A program made the position numbers and the translations under genes. Shown here piece after piece: positions 34,456 to 42,998 of a DNA stretch of 64,000 bases (its first letter is position 1; each line of letters starts with the position of its first letter). The notes below the pieces were generated by a model. The model saw only the letters and a list, made by a program, of their open reading frames with translations. It was not told where the DNA came from and did not search any database. Source of the DNA: Hominimerdicola alba 8 (GTDB taxonomy: Bacteria; Bacillota; Clostridia; Oscillospirales; Ruminococcaceae); contig NZ_ADKM02000062.1 of NCBI RefSeq assembly GCF_000178155.2, positions 205,883 through 269,882 on the forward strand, given 5' to 3'.

Positions 34456-35315
34456 TTGGCGCTCTTCCTCCCCAGCCTGTCAAGCAGCAGACTGCTGCCG
34501 AATTTAACTGTATAAACGTCTTCGCCCATATCAAAGCCCATAGCTTTCAGGCGGCTGAACACGCGGGTTACCTGCGGTACTGCAAGACCCATCTTTTCAA
34601 GTTCAGCCGAACGGTGGAACACCTTTGCGGTATCATCATAGCAGAACAGCTTTGAGTCGTTCATGACCAGTATCTTATTGACATTGCGGGCGATGTCCTC
34701 CATCGAATGTGATACCAGCAGGACGGTATTGCCCTTAGCCTTATGGTACTCCTTTATCATACCAAGTATCTGTTCGCGTCCTTTCGGGTCAAGACCCGAT
34801 GCAGGTTCATCGAGGATAAGCACTTCGGGTTCCATAGCCATAACGCCCGCGATAGCTACGCGGCGCTTCTGTCCGCCCGAAAGTTCAAAAGGCGATTTCT
34901 GCATCACGCTGTCGGAAAGTCCCACCAGCTTTGCAGTTTCTTTTATACGGCGGTCTATCTCTTCCTCATCAAGCCCCATATTCTTTGGACCGAAGGCGAT
35001 ATCCTTATAAACCGTTTCCTCAAAAAGCTGATATTCGGGGTACTGGAACACCAGCCCCACCTTGAAGCGAATGGATCTGAGCCGCGCCTTGTCGTCCCAG
35101 AGGCGTTCGCCGTCTATATACACCGAACCGCTCGTTGGTTTCAGCAGTCCGTTAAAATGCTGTATCAGCGTGGATTTTCCTGAGCCTGTATGCCCTATCA
35201 CGCCCGCAAAGTCGCCCTTTTCTATCTCTAAATTCACATGGTCTACCGCGACCTTGCGAAAGGGCGTGCCGTCACCGTAAACGTAGGTGAGGTCTTCGGT
35301 TTTTATTACTGCCAT
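34452..35315 (-). CDS. ecfA2: Energy-coupling factor transporter ATPase EcfA2
   Basis: A 287-residue ABC ATPase that powers ECF uptake together with EcfA1. Walker A GHTGSGKST, Q-loop FQYPEYQLFEETV, signature LSGGQKRRVA, Walker B VLILDEPASGLD and the His switch are present. It is followed by ecfT with a 4-base overlap. In most Firmicutes ecfA1 is directly upstream; here fic and two repeat elements intervene (1.1 kb). Confidence 0.94.
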   Translation of the reverse strand: MAVIKTEDLTYVYGDGTPFRKVAVDHVNLEIEKGDFAGVIGHTGSGKSTLIQHFNGLLKPTSGSVYIDGERLWDDKARLRSIRFKVGLVFQYPEYQLFEETVYKDIAFGPKNMGLDEEEIDRRIKETAKLVGLSDSVMQKSPFELSGGQKRRVAIAGVMAMEPEVLILDEPASGLDPKGREQILGMIKEYHKAKGNTVLLVSHSMEDIARNVNKILVMNDSKLFCYDDTAKVFHRSAELEKMGLAVPQVTRVFSRLKAMGFDMGEDVYTVKFGSSLLLDRLGRKSAK

Positions 35316-35391
35316 TTTACTTTCTCCGTCTATGGCTCAGGTCTTTGCGCCCGAAGCCTTTATATCCTTATAGGTCAGATATGACCTGTCA

Positions 35392-35494
35392 TATAGCAAT
35401 CCGCCTTAAAATTCAGACAAAATCCAGTCACAAAATCCATAGAGCCGAGCTTTTGCGACTGGATTTTGTGAATTTAAATAGTTGGATTGCTATA
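35392..35494. repeat. Family A 103-bp palindromic element (copy A2)
   Basis: Same ends (TATAGCAATCC/GGATTGCTATA) and length as copies A1 and A3, with about five differences from A1. It overlaps the end of fic: the last six codons (YSNPTI) and the TAA lie inside the element. It separates fic from ecfA2. Confidence 0.85.
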
Positions 35495-36202
35495 GTCTAT
35501 CCTGAAATAGTCAAGCACTGCCTTCATGCTTTCCTGCGAGGCGAGGAAGACATTTATCAGCCGCTCATCACTGCCCTCAGTCTGCCATTCCTTCAAGCCC
35601 ATATAATAGAACATTTTATCGTTATCATCGATATAGAAAGGTATGATGCCGTTTTCAAGGCACTGTTTAAAAATTATCAGTCTGCCCGTTCTGCCATTGC
35701 CGTCATAGAAAGGGTGTATCTGTTCATACCTTACATGGAACTCAGCTATATCATAAAGGCTGAGTTTTCTGCCGCTGTATCTGTCAAGCAGAGCGTGCAT
35801 CTTGTCTGAAACAGCTTCGGGAGAAGCTGTCAGCATACCGCCGACTTCATTCGGCTCTCGCTTATATTCGTCTATGACTGCGTATTCATCAAAGACACCG
35901 TTTTTCAGCCTGCGGTGCAGATCTTTTATAAAATCTTCGGTAAGCGGTCTGCCCAGTGTATCAAGTATATGGTCAAAACATCGGAAATGGTTGACAGTTT
36001 CAACTATATCATTGACCCGCACAGTGTTTTCTGCGGTGACACCCACTGTTTTTGTTTCGTAGATATACCTCGTCTGGTCATGGGTAAGCCTGCTTCCCTC
36101 GATATGGTTTGAGTTATAGGCAAAATCTACCTGCATTTTATTATAAATGCCGCCCCTGTGTCCTGCGCGTTTTTCGGCAAGCAGTTTTTCAGTGATGTCC
36201 AT
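35474..36202 (-). CDS. Fic family AMP-transferase-like protein
   Basis: 242 residues. The active-site loop HPFYDGNGRTGR (163-174) matches the full HxFx(D/E)GNGRxxR motif, so it should transfer AMP (or another NMP) from a nucleotide to a protein hydroxyl. SNHIEG at 31-36 fits the (S/T)xxxE(G/N) inhibitory helix at the N-terminus, so it should be a self-inhibited class II Fic. The target is unknown. The last six codons and stop come from the family A element, so the native C-terminus was probably replaced. It lies between ecfA1 and ecfA2, bounded by elements A2 and B2. GTGAGG precedes the ATG. Confidence 0.9.
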   Translation of the reverse strand: MDITEKLLAEKRAGHRGGIYNKMQVDFAYNSNHIEGSRLTHDQTRYIYETKTVGVTAENTVRVNDIVETVNHFRCFDHILDTLGRPLTEDFIKDLHRRLKNGVFDEYAVIDEYKREPNEVGGMLTASPEAVSDKMHALLDRYSGRKLSLYDIAEFHVRYEQIHPFYDGNGRTGRLIIFKQCLENGIIPFYIDDNDKMFYYMGLKEWQTEGSDERLINVFLASQESMKAVLDYFRIDYSNPTI

Positions 36203-36230
36203 ATTACCTCACTTATTATTAAAAAATGTG

Positions 36231-36388
36231 ATTATCCCGCTGATACACCAAAATAAACGATGTTATATCGGGAACCAAATACAGTTGGCGGTTATCTTTC
36301 CCCCGCCTGCGGCGGGGGAAAGATAACATCAACTCAGTTTTTCCTCATTGATAAAGGTATTTTGCAGTGGTGTGCTAAAGGGATAGTC
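36231..36388. repeat. Family B palindromic element (copy B2)
   Basis: Ends ATTATCCCGCTGATACACCA and TGGTGTGCTAAAGGGATAGT are inverted relatives. Inside is a perfect 17-bp hairpin (about 36290-36328) with arm core TTATCTTTCCCCCGCC. The ACACCAAAATA and CGATGTTATATCGGGA segments match copy B3. It lies between ecfA1 and fic. Confidence 0.7.
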
Positions 36389-36406
36389 ATATTTAAAAAT
36401 GCTGTA

Positions 36407-37264
36407 TCACACCCCGCCCAGCAGTTCTGCCAGCTTAGCCACGCACTCGTCTTCTGTGATTATCTCGGTGGAGATGTCATATCCTGCCTTTTGCAGTTCC
36501 CACGCAAGTTCTGTGACCTGCGGCACATCAAGACCCAGTTCTTTCATCTTTTCAACCTGTGCGAATATCCTGCGGGGGATATCGTCCATGACCACCTTGC
36601 CGCCGTCTATGACCACCACACGTTCTGCCTGAGCCGCCTCTTCCATATAGTGGGTTATCAGCACGATAGTCACGCCCTGCTCATTGAGCATCTTTACGGT
36701 GCGCATGACCTCGTCCCTGCCCTTCGGGTCGAGCATAGCGGTCGGCTCGTCCAGCAGTATGCAGTCGGGTCGCATGGCGATCACGCCTGCAATGGCAACA
36801 CGCTGTTTCTGTCCGCCCGACAGCTTGTGCGGTGCGTGCAGTCTGTACTCATACATACCCACAGTTTTAAGCGCATCATCGACGCGCCTGCGTATCTCGG
36901 CAGGGTCAACGCCCATATTCTCCAGTGCGAAAGCCACATCTTCCTCAACTATGGTAGCAACTATCTGGTTATCGGGGTTCTGGAACACCATGCCCACCCG
37001 CTGTCTTATGGGCAGCAGGTTGTCCTCGTCAAGAGTGTCCATGCCATCAACGAAAACGCCTCCCGCTTCGGGAAGATTGATGGCATTGATACACTTGGCA
37101 AGCGTTGATTTGCCTGAGCCGTTGTGACCCAGCACAGCGAGAAACTCGCCTTTTTTGATATTCAGTGTGACCCCTTTCAGTACCTCCGTTTTTACGGGCG
37201 GTTCTTCAAGATCATTTATATATGAAAATCGGAGATCTTTTATCTCGATGAAATTTTCGCTCAT
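36407..37264 (-). CDS. ecfA1: Energy-coupling factor transporter ATPase EcfA1
   Basis: A 285-residue ABC ATPase, partner of EcfA2. Walker [11 protein letters not shown]-loop [19 protein letters not shown], signature [13 protein letters not shown], Walker [13 protein letters not shown] and the His in LITHYMEEA are intact. The NPDNQI Q-loop distinguishes A1 from A2. Start at ATG 37264 (AAGGA upstream); a longer frame at 37294 lacks a ribosome site. Just upstream is a GCGGGGGAA/TTCCCCCGC hairpin (37299-37319). Confidence 0.94.
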   Translation of the reverse strand: MSENFIEIKDLRFSYINDLEEPPVKTEVLKGVTLNIKKGEFLAVLGHNGSGKSTLAKCINAINLPEAGGVFVDGMDTLDEDNLLPIRQRVGMVFQNPDNQIVATIVEEDVAFALENMGVDPAEIRRRVDDALKTVGMYEYRLHAPHKLSGGQKQRVAIAGVIAMRPDCILLDEPTAMLDPKGRDEVMRTVKMLNEQGVTIVLITHYMEEAAQAERVVVIDGGKVVMDDIPRRIFAQVEKMKELGLDVPQVTELAWELQKAGYDISTEIITEDECVAKLAELLGGV

Positions 37265-37348
37265 AATATTTTCCTTACTTTTATGTGCAGGCATTTTCGC
37301 GGGGGAAAACTTCCCCCGCCTGCCCGCAGGGAATAAAGCCGTTTACTG

Positions 37349-37591
37349 TTACTTATCGCCCTTTACCTTGTCAATGACTTTCTCGGCAACGTCCTTTACC
37401 TTTTCGATATTCTCTTTGGTAGCTATCTTCTCGATGTTCTCAGCGGTAGCCACCTTCTTGACTTCCTTCTTTACCTCGTCCTTTACCGACTTGGGTGCGG
37501 GGATCTTGTCTGCTACTGTGTCAACAGCCTTGTCAACTGCCTTAGCGATATTATCGCCGCCAACTGCCTTTGTTATGTCTTTTACGTCCAT
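37349..37591 (-). CDS. Small Lys/Val/Ala-rich helical protein
   Basis: 80 residues, very rich in Lys, Val, Ala and Asp, with repeated ATAENIEKIATKENIEKVKD-type amphipathic helices and no membrane segment. ATG 37591 has AGGAGG 9 nt upstream; an earlier start would overlap the preceding gene. I do not recognise the family. The helical repeats resemble small stress or surface-coating proteins, but no function can be assigned. Confidence 0.65.
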   Translation of the reverse strand: MDVKDITKAVGGDNIAKAVDKAVDTVADKIPAPKSVKDEVKKEVKKVATAENIEKIATKENIEKVKDVAEKVIDKVKGDK

Positions 37592-37637
37592 TTTAGTGAC
37601 CTCCTGTAAATATATTTTGAAAAGCGTTGCCGCTTGT

Positions 37638-37973
37638 TCATTCTTCGTCATTTTCGCGGGCTTCTATATCCATGATATATTCTGTCCATTCCTCTGTTTC
37701 TTTGTACGACTCCAAAAGATTTTTAAAATACTGCACCTCACAAGGCTCGTCCCCCGCATAAAGCTGACATTCCAACCCTTCCGCCGTGAACTTGCCATAA
37801 AGCGAAAGCAGTCTTTTGAGAACTTCGCCGTCTGTTATATTTCCCTGCAAGATAAACTCGCCCGCTTCTATGCGCCGCTTTATCTCACTTATGGGAACTT
37901 CCTCATACCCGCGCACCGCTTTAGCCAGCGCCGCCGTAAATCTGTCAGCCTTTATGCCGGCTTTCCTGCACAT
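37638..37973 (-). CDS. Uncharacterised small acidic protein
   Basis: 111 residues with VPISEIKRRIEAGEFILQG, LLSLYGKFTAEGLECQLY and an acidic end (ARENDEE). It is mostly helical with no signal peptide. GGGAGGAG lies 7 nt before the ATG, a strong sign of translation. No family recognised. Confidence 0.6.
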   Translation of the reverse strand: MCRKAGIKADRFTAALAKAVRGYEEVPISEIKRRIEAGEFILQGNITDGEVLKRLLSLYGKFTAEGLECQLYAGDEPCEVQYFKNLLESYKETEEWTEYIMDIEARENDEE

Positions 37974-38056
37974 GCCGTACTCCTCCCTGTCAAACTCACC
38001 GTTTCAAAGTGAACGACAAAAACATCAAAACCATAATGCCTGCCAACAATTATGAA

Positions 38057-38920
38057 TTAAACAGACCATATCGCCGTTGACCCGCAGGGCAGAACACCGC
38101 CTGTGGCTTCAACAGGCAGACCTATCTCGTCAGCAGTGACCTTTCCGCCGCGTTCGGTGGTCAGCACATCGTTCAGTATATATGCCATCACCGATGGTGA
38201 AAGCCCTGTGGTATAGCTGTTTAACAGGAAGAACAGCGGTGTGTCGCTCAGCACACCTGCGCAGGTCTTCACAAGGTCGTAGATGCAGTCCTCCAGCTTC
38301 CATACCTCTCCGCCTGGACCTCTGCCATAGCTGGGCGGGTCCATAACTATGCCGTCATAGAAATTGCCGCGCCTTATCTCGCGCTTCACGAACTTCTCGC
38401 AGTCGTCCACAAGCCAGCGTATGGGCTTGTCCGAAAGACCCGATGCCGCCGCGTTGTCGCGCGCCCACTGCACCATACCCTTTGAAGCGTCAACATGTGA
38501 AACACTCGCACCTGCATTTGCGCAGGCAAGGGTCGCACCGCCTGTGTAGGCAAACAGATTCAGCACCTTTATCGGTCTGCCTGCATTCTTTATCATATCT
38601 GCCATAAAGTTCCAGTTTACAGCCTGTTCGGGGAACAGCCCCGTGTGCTTGAAACCCGTGGGTCTTATGACAAATGTCAGGTCGCCGTAGTTTATCTTCC
38701 AGCTTTCGGGGAGTTTCCTGCGGTACTCCCATTCGCCGCCGCCCTTTGATGAACGGTGGTATATGCCGTCCGCCTTCTCCCACATTTCAGACCTCTTCGG
38801 GCTTTTCCAGATTATCTGAGGATCGGGTCGCACCAGCACCTTGCCGCCCCAGCTTTCCAGCTTGTCGCCTTCGGTGGTGTCAAGTATGCGGTAATCCTTC
38901 CAGTTTTCTGCTATTCTCAT
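38057..38920 (-). CDS. Class I SAM-dependent methyltransferase, RlmI-like
   Basis: A 287-residue enzyme of the SAM-dependent methyltransferase family related to 23S rRNA cytosine methylase RlmI but without a PUA domain. It has a preceding RNA-binding-like segment with GLFPEQAVNW, the SAM site VLNLFAYTGGATL, the acidic DASKGMVQWARDN and the catalytic-loop motif MDPPSYGRGPGGEVW. The substrate is likely RNA, not shown. Its ATG lies one base after the stop of the HD-domain gene, so the two are coupled. Confidence 0.85.
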   Translation of the reverse strand: MRIAENWKDYRILDTTEGDKLESWGGKVLVRPDPQIIWKSPKRSEMWEKADGIYHRSSKGGGEWEYRRKLPESWKINYGDLTFVIRPTGFKHTGLFPEQAVNWNFMADMIKNAGRPIKVLNLFAYTGGATLACANAGASVSHVDASKGMVQWARDNAAASGLSDKPIRWLVDDCEKFVKREIRRGNFYDGIVMDPPSYGRGPGGEVWKLEDCIYDLVKTCAGVLSDTPLFFLLNSYTTGLSPSVMAYILNDVLTTERGGKVTADEIGLPVEATGGVLPCGSTAIWSV

Positions 38921-38921
38921 G

Positions 38922-39365
38922 TCATGTTTCCTTTATATCATTAAGTATTTCTTTGGCTTTTGCGTACTTTTCAAGCCTTGCCCTGTCCTTGTCGGTGAGG
39001 GGTCTTGTAAAGCGTGTCACATCGCTGTTGTGGGCGAGGTCTGCCAGCTTTACCGCCCTTGCTATCGGGTCACACTTTATACGCGCCACATAATCGAGAT
39101 AGGGTTCGTCATCATCGTGGGTGAGTAGTTTCACCGCCTCAATGACCCTTTCTGTGATACCTGCTTTTCGCAGGTCATCGGCAGTGATGTCGGTATCTTC
39201 TATTACATCATGCAGGAGCGCCGCCGCACAGCTTTCCTCCGTCACCATCTGTTCAGCCACATGCCAGGGGTGGAAGACATAAGGCACACCGCTTTTGTCA
39301 AGCTGTTCTTTATGCGCCTTATACATTATGGTCATCGCCCTGCGTGTCAGGTCAGTGTATATCAT
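38922..39365 (-). CDS. HD-domain phosphohydrolase related to (p)ppGpp hydrolases
   Basis: 147 residues. An HD domain alone, with HPWHVAEQM, LLHDVIEDTDIT and VKLADLAHN, the pattern of the hydrolase half of RelA/SpoT and MESH1-like small alarmone hydrolases. It would remove pyrophosphate from (p)ppGpp or a related nucleotide, without a synthetase domain. ATG 39365 follows GGAGGAAGAAA. Confidence 0.85.
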   Translation of the reverse strand: MIYTDLTRRAMTIMYKAHKEQLDKSGVPYVFHPWHVAEQMVTEESCAAALLHDVIEDTDITADDLRKAGITERVIEAVKLLTHDDDEPYLDYVARIKCDPIARAVKLADLAHNSDVTRFTRPLTDKDRARLEKYAKAKEILNDIKET

Positions 39366-39378
39366 TTTCTTCCTCCGT

Positions 39379-39654
39379 TCACATAAGGAATATCCTGCTG
39401 TGTTCAAAGAGATACATTCTTATGCGCAGCCGCATTTCTTCCATGTCGCATTCCTTTGCGACAGCACAGCCGCCGTCATCATAGCTTGCCTTTGTGTCAT
39501 ACCACCAGTCCATATACCACACAAATTCGCACAGCGCCATTGTAAACTTCATGTCCTTGCCGTCAGACTTGCGTGTCACTCTGATAAGATAGTCGTTTTC
39601 TCTTTCGGTAATGTCGATATCGAAAAAGTCCTCGACCTCTGCCAGCGCTCTCAC
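39379..39654 (-). CDS. Uncharacterised small protein
   Basis: 91 residues with YLIRVTRKSDGKDMKFTMAL and CEFVWYMDWWYDTKAS, rich in aromatics and acidic residues. It begins with GTG, which overlaps the NUDIX stop (GTGA), indicating translational coupling. No family recognised. Confidence 0.6.
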   Translation of the reverse strand: MRALAEVEDFFDIDITERENDYLIRVTRKSDGKDMKFTMALCEFVWYMDWWYDTKASYDDGGCAVAKECDMEEMRLRIRMYLFEHSRIFLM

Positions 39655-40142
39655 AGTTTTTCCTTAGCCGCTTTGATGAAACGCTGTATTATACTTCCCT
39701 CGCGGACGGTATCTATCGCATCATCTACAGTGAACCACTTAGCCTCCAGCAGTTCCCCCGAAATGGAAGTATCTGCCTTCCTCACACGGGTCAGCATGCC
39801 CAGCATCAGCTGATCCCTGCCATCGTAGAACGCACTGTCGATGTAAGCCGTACTTAGTGCGGTCAGCCCTGTTTCTTCCAGCACTTCCCTTACAGCCGAC
39901 TGTTCGGGCGTTTCACCGACTTTCATAAAACCCGCCACGCCCACGAACTTTGCAGTATCGCCGTAGCTCTGCCTTATCAACAGTACTTCGTCATCTTCAT
40001 TCATCACCACGTTCAGCACGCATGTCGAGAACATATCGAACCAGGGACGCTTGCAGTTCTCGCAGTAGGGTATCATACCTTCGTCCCCTATCTCGCGGGG
40101 AACATTCTTCGTGCCGCAGTTGGGGCAGTATTCAAATCGCAT
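39651..40142 (-). CDS. NUDIX hydrolase with N-terminal zinc ribbon (NudC-like)
   Basis: 163 residues. Residues 5-32 are a CPNCGTKN...CENCKRP zinc ribbon. The Nudix box is GFMKVGETPEQSAVREVLEE (GX5EX7REUXEEXGU). This resembles NudC-type NADH or NAD-RNA decapping enzymes, shortened. The hydrolysed nucleotide is not identifiable from sequence. AAGGAG is upstream of ATG 40142. Confidence 0.87.
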   Translation of the reverse strand: MRFEYCPNCGTKNVPREIGDEGMIPYCENCKRPWFDMFSTCVLNVVMNEDDEVLLIRQSYGDTAKFVGVAGFMKVGETPEQSAVREVLEETGLTALSTAYIDSAFYDGRDQLMLGMLTRVRKADTSISGELLEAKWFTVDDAIDTVREGSIIQRFIKAAKEKL

Positions 40143-40156
40143 AAGTTTTCAGCTCC

Positions 40157-40762
40157 TTATATAGACATCAATGCCGTAAATACATTTATCGTACCGTGCA
40201 GTATCCAGCCCGGTATTATGGAACCGCCGTTCTTTTTCTCATCGAGCCAGCCCAGCACCCAGCCTACACAAGCAGGCAGCACTGTCAGCAATATGAGAGC
40301 AGCCGCATTATGAGTCTTTACAAATATCGGCACACCGTGCATAGCTCCGAAAAGCAGCGCCTGCACTGCATTTGCCGCTGTAAGACCAATTTTGCCCGAA
40401 AGCCCTTTCAGGATAAAGCCCCTGAAAAGCATCTCTTCCGAAAAGGCTGTGCGTATAAACGAATATGCCAGTATAGCAGGTATCGCACCGGCGCCCTTTC
40501 CGCTGAAAGCATCTGAGGTCGCATTGGGCAGATCGGAAAACACATATTTCATGATGAGCAGCGATACGACAAAGTACACTGCCATCACCCCGATGGCAAT
40601 ACCCCACCATTTGAGCGCAGGCTTATCAGCTTCGGGCTTTTTTATGCCCAGCCATTTGAGGAAGTTTTCTTTTTTTCTTCCTGCGATCAGCCATACTATA
40701 AACGGTATCACTGCAAAGATCAATACCTGAACTACCGAGCCTACAAGCTCTGAAATAAACAT
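40157..40762 (-). CDS. CPBP family intramembrane glutamic endopeptidase
   Basis: A 201-residue membrane protein with about six helices. The ABI/CPBP catalytic motifs are visible: EEMLFRGFI (EExxxR), GAMHGVPIF (His) and HGTINVF (His). Members cleave prenylated or other membrane peptides, or act as non-catalytic chaperones. It lies between glmM and the NUDIX gene on the same strand. Confidence 0.87.
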   Translation of the reverse strand: MFISELVGSVVQVLIFAVIPFIVWLIAGRKKENFLKWLGIKKPEADKPALKWWGIAIGVMAVYFVVSLLIMKYVFSDLPNATSDAFSGKGAGAIPAILAYSFIRTAFSEEMLFRGFILKGLSGKIGLTAANAVQALLFGAMHGVPIFVKTHNAAALILLTVLPACVGWVLGWLDEKKNGGSIIPGWILHGTINVFTALMSI

Positions 40763-40782
40763 TGTTGTTCGCCTTTCTCAGA

Positions 40783-42132
40783 TCACATTTTCTCTATAAG
40801 TTCAGCTATCCTGTGGGCATAATCGGTGATAAGACCTGTCTTCTTGCCCTCTATCATAACTCTGACCAGCGGTTCGGTACCCGACTCTCTGACGAGTATC
40901 CTGCCCTCGCCGCCCAGTTTTTCTTCATACATCTTTATAGCATCGGTTATTTCGGGAACTTTATCCCACTTGCCCTTTTTATCGGCGGTTATCTTCACAT
41001 TTATAAGCACCTGCGGGTAGCTTTCCATGCAGGAAGCAAGTTCGCTTGCCTTTTTGCCTGTCTTAGCCATTATTTGCAGGAACATCGCACCTGTCATCTC
41101 GCCGTCGCCCGTGTTTGCATGGTCAAGAAGTATTATGTGACCCGACTGCTCGCCGCCTATGTTGTAGCCGCCTTTGAGCATCTCTTCCAGCACATAGCGG
41201 TCACCGACCTTAGTGGTAGCAGTTACTATGCCCTCAGCTTTTGCGAATTTGAAAAAGCCCAGATTTGACATCACCGTTACCACACAGCAGTTATTGTTGA
41301 GGGTCTTCTGCGCTTTCATGAATTTGGAGAATATAGCAAGCAGTTTGTCGCCGTCTATCAGTTCGCCGTTTTCATCGACTGCAAGGCATCTGTCGGCATC
41401 GCCGTCAAATGCAAGACCCACACTGCACTTGTTGTCAACGACTGCTTTTTTCAGCGCTTCCATATGGGTACTGCCGCATTCCTTGTTGATGTTTGTACCA
41501 TCAGGTTCGGAGTTTATCATCACAACGCTTGCGCCCAGTCCCTTGAATATCCTTTCGGCACAGACGCTTGCCGAGCCGTTTGCGCAGTCGAGGCACACCT
41601 TGATGCCCTTAAGGTCGATATCGACAGTCTTCATGACATGTCTTATATAATCCCACTCAGCATCCTTGCAATAGGTTATCCTGCCGACTTCTGTGCCCTC
41701 GCTTAGTTGTTTATCCATCTCTTCGGGCTTATCGAGCACGAGTTTCTCTATCTCATTCTCAACATCATCGGGCAGCTTGAAGCCTGTGCCTGCAAACAGC
41801 TTTATGCCGTTAAATTCCACCGAGTTATGTGATGCGGATATCATCACGCCTGCATCGGCGTTATATTTCTTCACCAGCATCGCCACCGCGGGGGTAGGTA
41901 TCACGCCCAGCTTCACCACATCAGCACCCACCGAGCAGATGCCCGCACAGAGTGCGGCTTCCAGTATATCGCCCGAAATTCGGGTATCCTTGCCTATAAG
42001 TATCTTAGGTCTGTGGTCACAGTCCTTAGCAAGCACCAGTGCGGCGGCTTTGCCTATCTTCATAGCTGTTTCACAAGTAAGTTCAGTTATTGCGACACCT
42101 CTTGCGCCGTCTGTTCCGAATAATCTACCCAT
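40783..42132 (-). CDS. glmM: Phosphoglucosamine mutase GlmM
   Basis: A 449-residue cytosolic enzyme converting glucosamine-6-phosphate to glucosamine-1-phosphate for UDP-GlcNAc and the cell wall. The phosphoserine is S101 in MISASHNSVEFNG, the metal loop is DGDADRCLAV, and the phosphate-binding loop RESGTEPLVRVM is near the end. Length is normal. GGAG precedes ATG 42132. murA, which uses the UDP-GlcNAc, is 4.7 kb away on the other strand. Confidence 0.95.
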   Translation of the reverse strand: MGRLFGTDGARGVAITELTCETAMKIGKAAALVLAKDCDHRPKILIGKDTRISGDILEAALCAGICSVGADVVKLGVIPTPAVAMLVKKYNADAGVMISASHNSVEFNGIKLFAGTGFKLPDDVENEIEKLVLDKPEEMDKQLSEGTEVGRITYCKDAEWDYIRHVMKTVDIDLKGIKVCLDCANGSASVCAERIFKGLGASVVMINSEPDGTNINKECGSTHMEALKKAVVDNKCSVGLAFDGDADRCLAVDENGELIDGDKLLAIFSKFMKAQKTLNNNCCVVTVMSNLGFFKFAKAEGIVTATTKVGDRYVLEEMLKGGYNIGGEQSGHIILLDHANTGDGEMTGAMFLQIMAKTGKKASELASCMESYPQVLINVKITADKKGKWDKVPEITDAIKMYEEKLGGEGRILVRESGTEPLVRVMIEGKKTGLITDYAHRIAELIEKM

Positions 42133-42202
42133 CTTCCAATTCTCCTTATATTTATTCAGGGCTTTGCGCCCATATCATCTTATGTTTACCACATCTGTTG
42201 TG

Positions 42203-42400
42203 TTATGTTTTTTTCATGCAAAATACCGCAGTACCCGTGACATCACCTGTCACCCGCGCTATGGCGATATTCACAGCAAGGAGTTTTCACCCTGCCGCGC
42301 ATCTTTACGTAAATGCCCAAAATCGCAAATACTATCGCAGACACCACACTGAACAGCAGTCCTCCTGCTAAAAATATCCTGCCGCCGCTGACCTAACGCA
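42203..42400 (-). pseudogene. Possible remnant of a DUF3592-like small membrane protein
   Basis: In the 302 bp between the GNAT gene and glmM, the minus strand encodes a hydrophobic segment (GGLLFSVVSAIVFAILGIYV) followed by KMRGRVKTP. After a frame change it continues as LAVNIAIARVTGDVTGTA and then a stop. The order helix, then a short beta-like TGDVTGTA, resembles DUF3592 proteins. No intact start or frame is present. The call rests only on pattern. Confidence 0.25.
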
Positions 42401-42434
42401 TAAGCGGCGAAATAATACTTTTCTATCACGCTCT

Positions 42435-42920
42435 TCACAGATGCCGCTTTCCTTTTCGCATCATTTCAAGTTCGGTCATACCGCCCTCGTCAAGCGTCCT
42501 GCCCGTGAATTCAAATCCCATATGCCTGTAAAAGCTGATGGCATTATCGTTCCCCTTCAGTACGAACAACGTGGTATCTCTGCCTTCATTTCCTTCAAGG
42601 GCTTTTTCCATAAGCGCCCTGCCAACGCCCCTGCGGTGATATCCTTTCAGCACGTAGAGTGCCACTATCTCACAGCTGTCAGCATAAGTGCAGAAGTTCC
42701 TCGCACTTTTCAGCATACCCACTGCACCAACAGCTTTGTCGCCAACATAGGCAAGATATTTGCCCTCAGGTGAAAGCCTTGCCCTTTCCGCCCAGCGTTC
42801 AGCATTTCTGTTATCTAGTATCTCATCGGGGATAAGCCCACGATAGGTCTGCCCCCAGCTGTCACATATGACCCGACCGAAATCGCAGGCATTCTCAGCT
42901 GTAACAGGCACTATCTCCAA
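42435..42920 (-). CDS. GNAT family N-acetyltransferase
   Basis: 161 residues with the acetyl-CoA-binding motif A in EIVALYVLKGYHRRGVGRALM and later TLFVLKGNDNAISFYRHMGF. It would acetylate an amine of unknown identity. It begins with TTG (GGGAGGG 7 nt upstream). It is the last complete gene of the ruvC-ruvB direction, 76 bp after ruvB. Confidence 0.85.
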   Translation of the reverse strand: MEIVPVTAENACDFGRVICDSWGQTYRGLIPDEILDNRNAERWAERARLSPEGKYLAYVGDKAVGAVGMLKSARNFCTYADSCEIVALYVLKGYHRRGVGRALMEKALEGNEGRDTTLFVLKGNDNAISFYRHMGFEFTGRTLDEGGMTELEMMRKGKRHL

Positions 42921-42956
42921 AGCCGAACCCTCCCAAAAACACTCGCCCCTGCCATT

Positions 42957-42998
42957 AATTATGAATTATGAATTATGAATTATGAATTATGAATTATC
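42957..42998. repeat. Tandem heptamer repeat (AATTATG)5 plus one variant
   Basis: Five exact AATTATG units and a final AATTATC. The last two bases of the array begin the complement of the ruvB TGA stop (42997-42999). Possibly slippage-prone; no coding change results. Confidence 0.85.

Noticed and set aside
35474..36202. Fic as part of a toxin-antitoxin pair
   Set aside because: No small antitoxin gene lies next to it, and the inhibitory motif SNHIEG is within the same protein (class II).
36203..36406. Small coding frame across the hairpin before ecfA1
   Set aside because: It lies inside element B2, has no start signal and its codons follow the palindrome.
42957..42998. CRISPR-like array
   Set aside because: Units are 7 bp without spacers; it is a simple tandem repeat, and no cas gene is present.
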